Shown here: positions 13,914-22,375 of the stretch, one piece after another
Layout: each line of letters opens with the position of its first letter
How positions within the stretch are numbered: position 1 is the stretch's first letter
From: Planctomycetota bacterium
GTDB lineage: Bacteria; Planctomycetota; UBA8742; UBA2392
Direction of reading: 5' to 3'
DNA: 64,000 bases
NCBI GenBank assembly: GCA_027493625.1
Contig: JAOSKM010000002.1
Span: forward strand, 124,001 to 188,000
Translations under genes and position numbers: made by a program
The notes under the pieces: generated by a model
Databases searched by the model: none
Told to the model about the DNA's origin: nothing
Seen by the model: only the letters and a program-made list of their open reading frames with translations

Positions 13914-13946
13914 CCCCCACCGAACGCCGGAGGCGTTCGGTGGGGG
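13914..13946. repeat. Strong 15-bp hairpin inside the candidate mobile element
   Basis: CCCCCACCGAACGCC pairs perfectly with GGCGTTCGGTGGGGG across a 3-nt loop. A related half-site occurs near 16136-16155 in the repeat field after argB. Confidence 0.8.
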
Positions 13947-14087
13947 CTTCCACTGTGCAGGCGCTCCGCGCCAAAGAGCTAAACCGACGACTGTTTCGCC
14001 TTAACCCCGCAGTATTGGGCAATCCAGCCGGTGGTCGCGCCGATTTCCGGCGCGACAGGAGCAGCTTGTGTCGGCGCCACGTACTGC

Positions 14088-14942
14088 CTACGCGCCCAGC
14101 TCTTTGAGGGCCTGCTCGGCGAGCTCTTTATTGGGCGTGTTGCCGTGCCACTTGTAGCCGTCTTTTTCCATGTAGCTGACGCCCTTGCCCATGATGGTCT
14201 TTGCGATGATGCAGGTGGGCTTGCCCTTGTGGTTCTTGGCCTCGTGCATGGCGGACAGGATCTCGGCGTAGTTGTGGCCGTCGATCACCAGCGTGTGGAA
14301 GCCGAAAGCCTCCATCTTCTTGTCCAGCGGCTCGAGGCTCATGACCGACTCCGTGGTGCCGTCGATCTGCGCGTCGTTGCGGTCGATGATCACCGTGAAG
14401 TTGTCGGCCTTGTAGTGGCTGGCGGCCATGAAGCTTTCCCAGGGCAGGCCTTCCTCGATTTCGCCGTCGCCTACCAGCGCCCACACATGGGTGTCGCGCT
14501 TGCTCTGGCGCTCGGCCAGTGCCATGCCCAGCGCGCCGCACACGCCGTGGCCGAGGCTGCCGGTGGACAGCTCGACGCCCGGGGTCTTCTGCATGGCCGG
14601 GTGGCCCTGCAGGTGCGCGCCCAGCTGGCGCAGCTCGGACAGCCACTCGTGCGGGAAGTAGCCGCGCTCGGCCAGCACGGCGTACAGGATCGGGCAGATG
14701 TGCCCGTTGCTCAGCACCACGCGGTCGCGCTCGGGCCAGCTTGGGTTCTTGGGGTCATGTCGCACGAAGCCGCCCCAGTACAGGCAGGTGAAGATGTCGG
14801 CCATGCCCAGGCTGCCGCCCGGGTGCCCGGATCCTGCCTTGGCCAGCATGCGGATGACCTCGATGCGCAGCTTGCGTGCGGTTTCTTTCAGTTCGGCTTC
14901 GAACTCGGCGGTGATCTTCATGGTCGCTTCTTCTACCTGCAT
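14088..14942 (-). CDS. Transketolase, N-terminal (thiamine-binding) subunit
   Basis: A 284-residue protein covering the thiamine-diphosphate-binding half of transketolase, the non-oxidative pentose phosphate enzyme. It has AGSGHPGGSLGMADI near the N-terminus, GVELSTGSLGHG, and the ThDP motif GDGEIEEG with the following IIDRND. Some bacteria and archaea encode transketolase as two polypeptides, and the length fits the N-terminal subunit. The C-terminal partner is not in the window. The ATG at 14942 follows GAAGGAG at good spacing; an inner ATG at 14921 is possible. It is divergent from argB. Confidence 0.9.
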   Translation of the reverse strand: MQVEEATMKITAEFEAELKETARKLRIEVIRMLAKAGSGHPGGSLGMADIFTCLYWGGFVRHDPKNPSWPERDRVVLSNGHICPILYAVLAERGYFPHEWLSELRQLGAHLQGHPAMQKTPGVELSTGSLGHGVCGALGMALAERQSKRDTHVWALVGDGEIEEGLPWESFMAASHYKADNFTVIIDRNDAQIDGTTESVMSLEPLDKKMEAFGFHTLVIDGHNYAEILSAMHEAKNHKGKPTCIIAKTIMGKGVSYMEKDGYKWHGNTPNKELAEQALKELGA

Positions 14943-15058
14943 GGCGGCTCCTTCACAATGCGGGGGACCCGGCTGGCCCTGTAGCCCCGCGCCATTCCGA
15001 GTATATTGCCCCCCTTCTGCGACCCGGCTTTGTTGGACGATTGGGGATTGGTGACGGT

Positions 15059-15973
15059 ATGGACGACGTGGCCGTTCTGCTGAATGCGTTGCCCTATCTG
15101 CGGCGCTACCGCGACAAGGTGTTCGTCGTGAAGGTGGGCGGCGAAATCGCCAAGACCCCGGACGCGCTGGACCTGTTCGCCAAGGACGTGGCGATGCTGA
15201 ACCAGCTGGGCATCCGCATCATCGTGATCCACGGCGGCGGGCCGCAGCTCGATGAAGTCAGCGACAAGATGGGCGTGAAGCCCGAGAAGATCGCCGGCCG
15301 CCGCATCACCGACGACGCGACGCTGGAGATGGCCAAGATGGTCTTCGCCGGCAGCATCAACACCGACATCCTGGCCGCGATCCGCAAGCACGGCGTGCTG
15401 CCCGTGGGCCTGAGCGGCCTGGACGGCGAAGTGCTGACGGCCGCGCGCCGCCCGCCCAAGGAGATGACGGACCCGGAGACGGGCCAGAAGCACACGGTCG
15501 ATTTCAAGAACGTGGGCGACATCAGGGACTGCAACCCCGCCCTGCTGCGCACGCTGGTGGAGCATCGCTACGTGCCGGTGCTGAGCCCGCTGGCCTGTGA
15601 CGACGAGGGGCGCATCCTGAACATCAACGCCGACACCGTGGCCTGCACCGTGGCCGCGGAGATGCAGGCCGAGAAGCTGTTTATTTTGACCAACACCAAC
15701 GGCGTGCTGAAGGACATCAACGACCCGGAAAGCCGCTACGTGTACCTGACCGTGAGCCGCGCCGAAGAGCTGATCGAGAAGCGCGAGGTGAAGTCCGGCA
15801 TGGTGCCCAAGCTGCAGGGCGTGATGAGCGCCGTGCGCGGCGGGGTGAAGCGCGCCTACCTGATCAACGGCCTCACGCCGCACAGCCTGCTGACCGAAGT
15901 GTTCACGCTCAAGGGCCGCGGCACCATGGTGATCGACGACGCCGCCGAACAGGACTACCTGGAGCGCGGGTAG
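15059..15973 (+). CDS. argB: Acetylglutamate kinase
   Basis: Second step of arginine synthesis: phosphorylation of N-acetylglutamate by ATP. The 304-residue protein shows the amino acid kinase fold: VFVVKVGGE near residue 25, IIVIHGGGPQ, a GRRITDDATLEMAKMV segment that contacts substrate, NINADTVA and a lysine-rich KSGMVPKLQ motif near the end. The ATG at 15059 gives a normal start; a TTG at 15041 would add six residues. No other arg gene is adjacent. Paired palindromes follow its stop. Confidence 0.95.
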   Translation: MDDVAVLLNALPYLRRYRDKVFVVKVGGEIAKTPDALDLFAKDVAMLNQLGIRIIVIHGGGPQLDEVSDKMGVKPEKIAGRRITDDATLEMAKMVFAGSINTDILAAIRKHGVLPVGLSGLDGEVLTAARRPPKEMTDPETGQKHTVDFKNVGDIRDCNPALLRTLVEHRYVPVLSPLACDDEGRILNINADTVACTVAAEMQAEKLFILTNTNGVLKDINDPESRYVYLTVSRAEELIEKREVKSGMVPKLQGVMSAVRGGVKRAYLINGLTPHSLLTEVFTLKGRGTMVIDDAAEQDYLERG

Positions 15974-16001
15974 CCCGTGGCCTTCTGGCCGATGCAGCGC
16001 T

Positions 16002-16035
16002 GGGGGACTGTCCCCGCAGCTGGGGACTGTCCCCG
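16002..16035. repeat. Paired GGGGACTGTCCCC palindromes (copy 2)
   Basis: Same family as 2446-2479, about 30 bp after the argB stop. Two hairpins stand side by side with a spacer of about 6 bp. Confidence 0.8.
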
Positions 16036-16219
16036 TCGTCGGCTACAGTATCGTGGAGTTAAGCAACGTGGGTGCGCACCCGAAGTTTCAGGTCGCGCGC
16101 CTGGTCCGGTGCGGAGCGCTGTCACAGTGGAAGCCCCCACCGAACGCCCTCGGCGGTCGGCATAGGTTTCTACACAAGTCCTGCCTTTCAGCCGGCGCAG
16201 CCGGCGTCTCTCTCGATAG

Positions 16220-16267
16220 CCCCCGGCGGTCGGCGCCGAGCGCAGCGATGCGCCGACAAGCCGGGGG
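16220..16267. repeat. 48-nt AGCGCAGCG-loop hairpin (copy 2)
   Basis: Outer stem CCCCCGGC with GCCGGGGG, inner stem with GTCGGCGC and GCGCCGAC, and a loop GAGCGCAGCGA. Compared with copy 1 at 13738-13785, paired positions change together (C:G to G:C in the outer stem, T:A to C:G in the inner). Confidence 0.8.
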
Positions 16268-16545
16268 ATCTCTCGTCAGGCTCCGCAGAGCCGCGAAGCG
16301 GCGGCTCCTCCTCATCGCCTGCGCGTGCGACTGTGAGATGGCAAAGACTCAACGCCAGGACGCCATGGAGCGCCACGGCCTGTCCGTGGCTCGCCCCCAC
16401 ATGGTTTTGTTGAAAGATTGACGCTCCCGTCACAAGGGATTCGTGGCGTTCATTGCGCCTTGGCGTTGACTGACTTGCGGCATCGGTGAGAGCACGCTGA
16501 TTTGTGGTTCCGCGACCGGTAACGTCTCGGGACTTCCCACCAGAG

Positions 16546-16583
16546 CCGCCGCTGCGCTTGGCGCTAACCGGCGGGGGCTAACA
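16546..16583 (-). repeat. 48-nt AGCGCAGCG hairpin, partial copy 3
   Basis: On the minus strand this reads TGTTAGCCCCCGCCGGTT followed by AGCGCC and AAGCGCAGCGG, matching the 5' half of copy 1 including its TGTTAG flank. The 3' arm is degenerate. Confidence 0.65.
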
Positions 16584-16740
16584 TTTTTGACGGCGGTTGC
16601 GTTCGCAACGTCCGCTTGGCACCACACTGTGGTGCCGCGGATGCGCCTGACCGCTTCACCAAGCCCCAGACCCACAGGATTGGGCAAACACGAATGCCAT
16701 TCGACTAAGGCAAGACATCTGAATTCCGTGGGCTCGTTCC

Positions 16741-16928
16741 GGCCCGAAGGGCCGTCTCAAACAGCCCAGGCCGAAGGCCTGGGATCAGGGTCCCACAATC
16801 TTTTCCGGCCTGAAAGGCCGGCTCACCTGCAAGCTTGGGGTGGTGAACGGCCCTTTCAGGGCCGGCGCTCCGGCACTTCGAGAACCCAAGGCTTCGCCTT
16901 GGGCTGACAGAATGGCCCTTTCAGGGCC
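16741..16928. repeat. Array of six short hairpins with GAA or TTC loops
   Basis: Hairpins at 16741-16753, 16765-16783 and 16805-16821 have GAA loops on the plus strand. Those at 16849-16863, 16885-16903 and 16914-16928 have TTC loops, so they are the same type inverted. Stems are 5-8 bp of G:C-rich sequence. Confidence 0.85.
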
Positions 16929-17035
16929 AAGGGTTGCGACAGTCTCTGACAGCCCCACCAATCGCTTGGCACTCGGGCTAACATCCGTTGGCGCGCTGGA
17001 ATCCCTGCGGGTAGCATCAGCATCAAGGATCAGTC

Positions 17036-17194
17036 ATGACCAGGCGCGCAAAGAATTCCACCAGGAAGCCCGAGCTCGCGGCCGTCGTCTATCGCGACGA
17101 AGCAGGCAAACTGAGAGTTATGGGCGGTCGGAAGCCTAAGCCGGTCAAGTGGGAAGAAGTCCGTCCACCCAAACGCAAACGCAAGTCTGCGTAG
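17036..17194 (+). CDS. Small basic protein, 52 residues, unknown function
   Basis: An ATG at 17036 preceded by AAGGA seven bases upstream opens a 52-codon frame ending in TAG at 17194. The product is strongly basic: MTRRAKNSTRKP at the start and RPPKRKRKSA at the end, with a central AAVVYRDEAGKLRVMGGRKP that looks like a short beta strand pair. It could bind nucleic acid, but there is no recognisable domain. The good ribosome site and its position right after the repeat field support it; the short length keeps confidence moderate. Confidence 0.55.
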   Translation: MTRRAKNSTRKPELAAVVYRDEAGKLRVMGGRKPKPVKWEEVRPPKRKRKSA

Positions 17195-17206
17195 GCCTGC
17201 CTCACG

Positions 17207-18178
17207 TTACGTCGGGCTGATCCACTTCGAGAGCAGTGCCCCGGCCGGGAACATGGCCAGTGCCAGCAGCCCCCACCATGGCTGCTGGGGCGCGAGCATC
17301 AGGGCGAAGCCGCCCATCAGCATGGCCTCGGCTCTTATGCCGCCGCCCACCACGGCGCCCAGCTTCGGCGGTGTGGGCTCACTGCGCGCGGCATCCAGCT
17401 TGCGCCACAGCCCCAGCAGCAGCGCCGCCAGCGCCGCCAGCGGCAGGAACACACCCAGGATCGGGCTGTGCGCGGTTCCCGGCCGTGACAACAGCCAGGA
17501 GGGCAGCGCCAGCGCCACCGGCAGCAGCAGCACCTCCACGGCGCGCAGGGCCTTGCGCCCGCCACCGCTGTCCTCGAACAGGCTGACGATGGTGACCAGG
17601 CAGAAGTAGCCGAACACGCTGCCCGCGAACAGCCCGACTTCCGGGCGCTGCAGCAGGCGAGGCAGCTTCGCCACGCCGGCAAAGGCCATCAGCGGCAGCA
17701 GCACGTGGATCGCGCGACACAATGCGATCACCCCGACCGACGCCACCGTCCAGGCCCTGGGGTGCTGCACGTCCACGCCGACGATGCGCCCGGCCGCCAG
17801 GTGATTGTACAGGGCAATCAGCGCCACCAGCGCCAGCAAGGCGGGGCCGCAGCCGGCGACAAACCCGGCCGCGATGCCGAGCGCGAACAGGCCCAGCGCG
17901 ATGAAGAGCGCTGATTTGTGTGAAAGCTCGCCGGTCACGATCGGCCGCGGCTTGCGCAGCAGGCGGTCCTTGCGCACGTGCATCACGTCGTTCAGCGCCA
18001 TGCCGCCCAGGTAGACGCCCAGGCTGGCGGGCAGCAGCCAGGCGATCTTCAGCGCGTCAAAGCGATAACCCAACGCGCGCGCCATGGCAAAGGCCAGCGC
18101 CATGCCGCCGAACTGGTCCGCCCACGCCGAAGGCAGCGCGGAAAGACGCACGAGTTTCAGAACCGGGGAGAGCTTCAT
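17207..18178 (-). CDS. UbiA-family prenyltransferase-like membrane protein
   Basis: A 323-residue integral membrane protein with about eight hydrophobic helices. The first aspartate-rich motif of the UbiA family appears as NDVMHVRKD followed by RKPRPIVTGELS (about residues 63-87). In typical members this reads NDxxDxxxD; here the middle Asp is His, which may change metal or diphosphate binding. The family attaches prenyl chains to aromatic acceptors such as quinone or heme precursors. It lies 71 bp downstream of the ATP-grasp gene on the same strand, so the two may be cotranscribed. The acceptor is unknown. Confidence 0.75.
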   Translation of the reverse strand: MKLSPVLKLVRLSALPSAWADQFGGMALAFAMARALGYRFDALKIAWLLPASLGVYLGGMALNDVMHVRKDRLLRKPRPIVTGELSHKSALFIALGLFALGIAAGFVAGCGPALLALVALIALYNHLAAGRIVGVDVQHPRAWTVASVGVIALCRAIHVLLPLMAFAGVAKLPRLLQRPEVGLFAGSVFGYFCLVTIVSLFEDSGGGRKALRAVEVLLLPVALALPSWLLSRPGTAHSPILGVFLPLAALAALLLGLWRKLDAARSEPTPPKLGAVVGGGIRAEAMLMGGFALMLAPQQPWWGLLALAMFPAGALLSKWISPT

Positions 18179-18249
18179 TTTGGATTTTTGATTTTGGATT
18201 CAGCCATCACGCGGCAATCCAAAATCCAGAATCGAAAATCTAAAATCGA
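18179..18249. repeat. A/T-rich hairpin between the ATP-grasp and UbiA-like genes
   Basis: An imperfect inverted repeat of GATTTTGGATT and AATCCAAAATC words stands out in G+C-poor DNA against the surrounding sequence. It may be a weak terminator or a dispersed repeat. Confidence 0.5.
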
Positions 18250-19712
18250 CTAAGGCCTGCGCGTGGTGGTGCGCCTGCGCCTGGGGCGCGCGGCCTCGAT
18301 GGGCCCGGTCTTGCTGCGCCCGCCCAGCTCAAGCACCGGGATCACCCCGCCGCCGCGCCGCACGTTCACTACCGGGTCGGCGCTCACGCGCCCGATGCAG
18401 CCCGCGTATTCGCCGCGCACGGCAAAGGCGCCCAGGGTGAGGTACTTCTTTTTTCTTCCAGCAGCTCCGTGCCCTCGGCCAGCGGCACCGTGTGCTCGCA
18501 GACCGGCACGTACTCCTGCACCACGCCCTGCTGGTTCACCGCCTCATCCAGGCGCTTCAGCCACTCGTTGCGGTCGCTGTGCGGGCCGAGGATCACATCC
18601 TGCCCGCCGTACGCGCCGCCCGGCTTCAGCACGAACTTGTCAGGGCGCGACGCCACGAAAGGCAGCAGGTCGATCTCGCGACCCAGGTAGTCGGTCTTGC
18701 GTTCCTGCAGCTTGCGGGTCCAGGGCAGCAGCTTCATCTTTTCCTGGTTCTCGGCCGGGGTGAAGAAGCGCTCGAAGGCCGCGCTGGTCAGGATCTCCAG
18801 CACGCCTTTGTTCCCCGCCAGCCTGGAACGCAATGGGTTCACGGTCACCACATCGCCGTAGCGCAGGCCGCGCAGGAAGGGCGCGATCAGCACGCGGCGG
18901 CGGGCGAGCTCAGGCACCAAGGCACGGCGGCAGATCAGGTGGTAGCGCTCGCCCTGGTGGTAGAGACCCTTGTCCTCGGTGTTGAACTCAAATGCGCGGG
19001 GGTCCACGACGCCGGCTTTCAGGCCGCGTTTCTGCAGGCACTCCGCCACCAGCTGCTGCTCAGGCAGCGTGGGCGTGCCGTCGAAGTCCACGATCGCGAC
19101 GTTCGGGCGCTCGACGGTCGCCTTGGCGTGTTCCTTGTAGGCGGCCAGCAGAGCGTCGCAGTACAGCTCCACGTCCGGCGAGCTGGGGAACAGCGTGTGC
19201 ATGCCCACTTCGCGGGCGATCTCCAGTTTCTGGAACTCGGTGTCCAGGATGTTGCTGAAGGTGCTGCCGGCCGGGCTGTCCACGTTGAACTCAAGGAAGC
19301 GCGGACCGCCGCCGGTGGGGATGAAGTCATAGCGTGCGAACTCGATGGCGAGGCGGCTGGGCGTGTCGCTCAGCGCGAGCTCTTCGAGGTTGGGCGAAAC
19401 GCCCACCTGCTCCATGAAGGTGACGCTGCTGAGCGCGAGCTGCACCACCTGCTCAAGCAGCTTGCTGAGCATGCGTACGCTGCGAGTCAGCTCACGCACG
19501 TCGTTGGCCGACATGATGTACGGGGCCTGCAGTGCGCGCAGGTGGTTGCCGTCCATGCGGAAGCCGCGTTCGCGTAACGCCGCGGTCAGGGCGCTGTCGC
19601 TTTCGCGCGCGCGTACAGGGCTGCGCCTGAGGACCTTCAGGAAGTCCTCGCGCATGCCCGCCGCCTGCTCGACTTTACGGGTCGGCCGGTTGGAACCTTC
19701 AGCCTTTGCCAT
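18250..19712 (-). CDS. Circularly permuted ATP-grasp family protein, frameshifted near the 3' end
   Basis: Reads as an ATP-dependent ligase-like enzyme: FLEFNVDSPAGSTFSN (substrate/ATP loop, about residues 140-155), a long ATP-grasp region with KFVLKPGGAYGGQDVILG (about 365-382) and VVQEYVPV. The uninterrupted frame ends at 18384 with a poor tail. At a run of six A residues (plus-strand T 18449-18454) a -1 shift restores LTLGAFAVRGEYAGCIGRVS and a natural stop at 18250, giving about 486 residues. One missing A in the homopolymer explains this. Either an assembly error or a real mutation is possible. The substrate is not known. Confidence 0.75.
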
Positions 19713-19805
19713 GAAATGACTTTACGCCCGCGAAAAGCCTCGGCAAGTTGGCCCTTCAATCGTTTCACAGTCTGATCCATTCAGCCTGCATTCCAGGAGC
19801 CGGTC

Positions 19806-21560
19806 GTGAGCCACCTTTCCCGCTTGCTACTGCCAGTGGTTGCCCTTTCCCTGCTTGCACTTACGTCAATCAACGCAGGCGGGCAGGACGCCCCCGACTT
19901 CAAGACCGGCGCCAACACATGGGCGACTTCGAAGGTCGGCGACTGGATCGAGTACACTCTGGCTTCCGGCCCGAAGGTGCGCTTCACGATCACGGGCATC
20001 GCCGAAAACAAGGACATCACCTACCAGCACACCATCCACAACCCGCAGGGCGAGGTGGTGTCCGACAATCCGCGCACCCGAGCACCCGACAAGGCCCCGG
20101 TGCAGGGCCGTCTGCCCGACAACATCGAGGTGACCTGGAGCGAAGCGAGCTATGCCATCGGCGATGCCACGCTGGAGTGCCAGGTCGCGAGCTGGAGCCA
20201 GGCCGAGGCCACGGGCGCGATCTGGTTCTGCAAGGACCTGCCCTGCGGCGGCATTGTGAAGACCGTCACCGACAGCAAAGACAGCGTGTGGCTGTCGGGC
20301 TTCGGCAAGGACGGCAAAGAGCACCTCCTCAGCAAGGCCGAGCCGCAGCCCGAGCCGCAGCCGGAGCCCGAGCCGCAGCCCGAGCCCGAACCGCAGCCGC
20401 AGCCCGAACCGCAGCCCGAGCCCGAGCCGCAGCCCGAGCCGCAGCCCGAACCGCAGCCGCAGCCCGAACCGCAGCCCGAGCCGGCACCCGCACCCGTGCG
20501 CGATTACGGCGACGCCATCACCATGGTGCTGCCCGAAAAGGTCCGCCAGCAGATGCGCGACCAGGGTGTTGCCATCACCCGCATGCGCGTCTACTTCGAG
20601 GAAGAAACCGGCGACAGCGGCGCCGTCATCGAGTTCGAAGGCATGCGCACCGAGGTGCCCGTGATCTACGCCGCCTTTGTCGGCGAAGAGTGCGACAAGG
20701 AACTCAGCTACCAGACCTGGCTGGCCCGCGACGGCCGTTTCGTGGACCTGCGCTTCGACGTGAAAACCCGGCCCAAGGTGCTGAAGGGTATGAAGGTGCA
20801 GATCGTGCACAGCCACCTGCAGGGCGAGACGGAAACGGAGCTTTCCACTTTCGACGTCACGGTGCCTGAGCCCGGCGAGGCCTGGGACAGCCTGCGGCTG
20901 CGCGGCGCAAAGCCCGGCATCAACCGCTACACCCTGCTGGTCAGCTACACCAACAGCCAGGGCGAAACCACCACGCACAAGGGCTTCAGCCACTGGGTGG
21001 TGGTGCAGGCGCCCCCCATGTTCGAGTTCCTCAACGGCGTCAGCGCAAGGGCCACCCGCACGCAGGCCGGCAGCAACACCACTCTCACGGCCGACGTCAG
21101 CATGAACGGAAGCTTCATCCTGCACCACGGGCTGAAGGCCGAGGACTGCAGCCTGCGCATCACGCGGCGGGGCAAGCGCGAGATGGACCTGTCGAAACTG
21201 CCGGCGCCGCTGCGCCGGGCCATCGCCAAGGAGGCGGTGCCGCCCGGCTGGCAGGAGGTTGCGAGGCTGAAGTTCAGCGATGGCAAGCTGGCGGGGGCGA
21301 CCGTGGTTGCCGTGGAGGATTCGTTCGTGCGGGTCAGCTTCGGGCACAGTTTCGCGGCCAGCGCCGCGGTGCTGCCGGTGACCGACCAGTGGGAGTACCG
21401 CTTCGAGTTGCTGCACAAGGATTCAGCGGCGCCGCTGGCGGACTGGAGCGTGAGCGTGGACCTGTCGATTGCGCGTCCCGAGGACATCACCAAGGCGAAG
21501 CTGAAGGTGCGCGCCACGGGCATCGAAAAGCCGCTGGAAGTGGCATTCTCGAAGCAGTAA
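19806..21560 (+). CDS. Exported protein with PEPQPE repeat, unknown function
   Basis: A 584-residue protein starting at GTG 19806, preceded by AGGAG. A signal peptide (about residues 1-25) ends near [11 protein letters not shown] mature N-terminal domain of about 155 residues is followed by a low-complexity linker of Pro-Glu-Pro-Gln units (about 180-232), and then a C-terminal region of about 350 residues rich in beta structure. The linker is encoded by near-identical GAGCCGCAGCCC units, so its length probably varies between strains. No enzyme motif was recognised. It is divergent from the ATP-grasp gene. Confidence 0.8.
   Translation: MSHLSRLLLPVVALSLLALTSINAGGQDAPDFKTGANTWATSKVGDWIEYTLASGPKVRFTITGIAENKDITYQHTIHNPQGEVVSDNPRTRAPDKAPVQGRLPDNIEVTWSEASYAIGDATLECQVASWSQAEATGAIWFCKDLPCGGIVKTVTDSKDSVWLSGFGKDGKEHLLSKAEPQPEPQPEPEPQPEPEPQPQPEPQPEPEPQPEPQPEPQPQPEPQPEPAPAPVRDYGDAITMVLPEKVRQQMRDQGVAITRMRVYFEEETGDSGAVIEFEGMRTEVPVIYAAFVGEECDKELSYQTWLARDGRFVDLRFDVKTRPKVLKGMKVQIVHSHLQGETETELSTFDVTVPEPGEAWDSLRLRGAKPGINRYTLLVSYTNSQGETTTHKGFSHWVVVQAPPMFEFLNGVSARATRTQAGSNTTLTADVSMNGSFILHHGLKAEDCSLRITRRGKREMDLSKLPAPLRRAIAKEAVPPGWQEVARLKFSDGKLAGATVVAVEDSFVRVSFGHSFAASAAVLPVTDQWEYRFELLHKDSAAPLADWSVSVDLSIARPEDITKAKLKVRATGIEKPLEVAFSKQ
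20338..20490 (+). repeat. Tandem PEPQ-coding repeat
   Basis: Alternating GAGCCGCAG and CCCGAACCG-type units encode a Pro-Glu-Pro-Gln linker inside the exported protein gene. Repeats of this kind change length by slippage. Confidence 0.85.
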
Positions 21561-21623
21561 CGAAGCGCCGGATTTTTGCGGCAGGATCGGCGCCTCCGTG
21601 CGAAAATGCACACGGAGGCCGTG

Positions 21624-22031
21624 ATGCACATCGACCCGGAAAAAGCCCGCAGGCTCTGCAGCGAGGCGGAATTCGAGCTGTTCACCGAAAGCCGCGAGCC
21701 CACCATCCTGACCTTCACCGCTGAGGGCCTCAAGAAACGCGCCTACCAGGCACAGAAACTGTTTGAACTCTGGAGCGGCCGCGTCACCACGGAAAAGGAT
21801 GCCGGCTGGGGCAAGGTGGGCGAGGCGCGCAAGAAGGCAGCGACGGGCTACCTCACTGCACGCCAGAAGGCGGAGCTGTTCGAGGACATCTGGAAGCGCT
21901 TCGATACGCGGCTCAAGGAAGTGCTCAAGAATCCCACATTGCCCGCTCGCGACACCGTCAAGTTCCGCAAGGAAACCGGCAAGCTCGACAAGGGCGGCCA
22001 CCTGCTGAACCCGCCCACCACGGATGATTGA
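21624..22031 (+). CDS. Uncharacterised 135-residue protein
   Basis: A soluble, charged protein starting MHIDPEKARRLCSEAEFELF. The ATG at 21624 follows GGAGG with five bases of spacing; an upstream ATG at 21606 is less well placed. The C-terminal half is rich in Lys/Arg, with LTARQKAELFEDIWKRFDTR. No known domain was recognised with confidence. It is 63 bp after the PEPQ protein gene on the same strand and could be its operon partner. Confidence 0.7.
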   Translation: MHIDPEKARRLCSEAEFELFTESREPTILTFTAEGLKKRAYQAQKLFELWSGRVTTEKDAGWGKVGEARKKAATGYLTARQKAELFEDIWKRFDTRLKEVLKNPTLPARDTVKFRKETGKLDKGGHLLNPPTTDD

Positions 22032-22068
22032 GTTGTGGGGCAGACATCCGGTCAGCCTGTGCGCGGTC

Positions 22069-22359
22069 CTACTCCGGCACAATGCGGATCGCCACGTCGC
22101 CCGTGGGCACGCACTGGCAGGCCAGCCGCACGTTGGGCCCCTGGCGCTTGATGCGAGACAGCAGGCGCTTTTCGTCGTCGGAGGGCGGGTTGACGTTCTC
22201 CATGCCCTCCATGATCTCGATGTTGCAGGTGCCGCAGGACATGTTGCCGCCGCAGATGCTGGTGATGGTGACCCGGTTGTCCCACAGGGCAAACAGGATC
22301 TGCTCGCCCTCGCGGGCGTACACCTCGACGTCTTTGTCCAGCACGTAGATCATGGCCAT
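22069..22359 (-). CDS. Plant-type [2Fe-2S] ferredoxin
   Basis: A small electron carrier of about 96 residues. The cluster ligands are visible as CGGNMSCGTC followed by a distal ACQC (about residue 80). The first Cys spacing, CxxxxCxxC, is that of plant/vertebrate-type ferredoxins. Two in-frame ATGs (22359, 22353) are possible starts; TTG at 22365 is less likely. The upstream neighbour is a small zinc-ribbon protein flanked by inverted repeats; lipA lies beyond it. Its redox partner is unknown, though LipA is an iron-sulphur enzyme that needs reducing electrons. Confidence 0.85.
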   Translation of the reverse strand: MAMIYVLDKDVEVYAREGEQILFALWDNRVTITSICGGNMSCGTCNIEIMEGMENVNPPSDDEKRLLSRIKRQGPNVRLACQCVPTGDVAIRIVPE

Positions 22360-22375
22360 GGGCAAAGTGTCCCAA

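Larger units (their letters stand above)
13646..14020. mobile_element. Candidate MITE-like element with 22-bp terminal inverted repeats
   Basis: Positions 13646-13667 are the exact reverse complement of 13999-14020. A 12-bp direct copy, GGCAATCCAGCC, sits at each outer edge (13637-13648 and 14018-14029), slightly overlapping the terminal repeats. The interior has no credible gene but holds two strong hairpins (13738-13785 and 13914-13946). It separates the second kinase from the transketolase gene. The mobile nature is inferred from structure only. Confidence 0.6.
15974..17035. repeat. 1-kb repeat field without genes
   Basis: No convincing protein gene is seen between argB and the 52-aa ORF. 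The stretch contains paired GGGGACTGTCCCC hairpins (16002-16035), a 48-nt AGCGCAGCG hairpin (16220-16267), its partial minus-strand copy (16546-16583) and six short hairpins in 16741-16928. Short open frames here are unsupported by composition. Confidence 0.75.

Noticed and set aside
16741..16928. tRNA cluster or CRISPR
   Set aside because: Stems are 5-8 bp with 3-nt loops; no cloverleaf, T-loop or spacer-repeat pattern.
18449..18454. Programmed -1 frameshift of dnaX type
   Set aside because: The A-run is in the wrong phase for A AAA AAG and no downstream stem-loop was evident; an indel is simpler.
20338..20490. CRISPR-like array in the PEPQ region
   Set aside because: Units are short, in frame, code for Pro-Glu-Pro-Gln and have no unique spacers.
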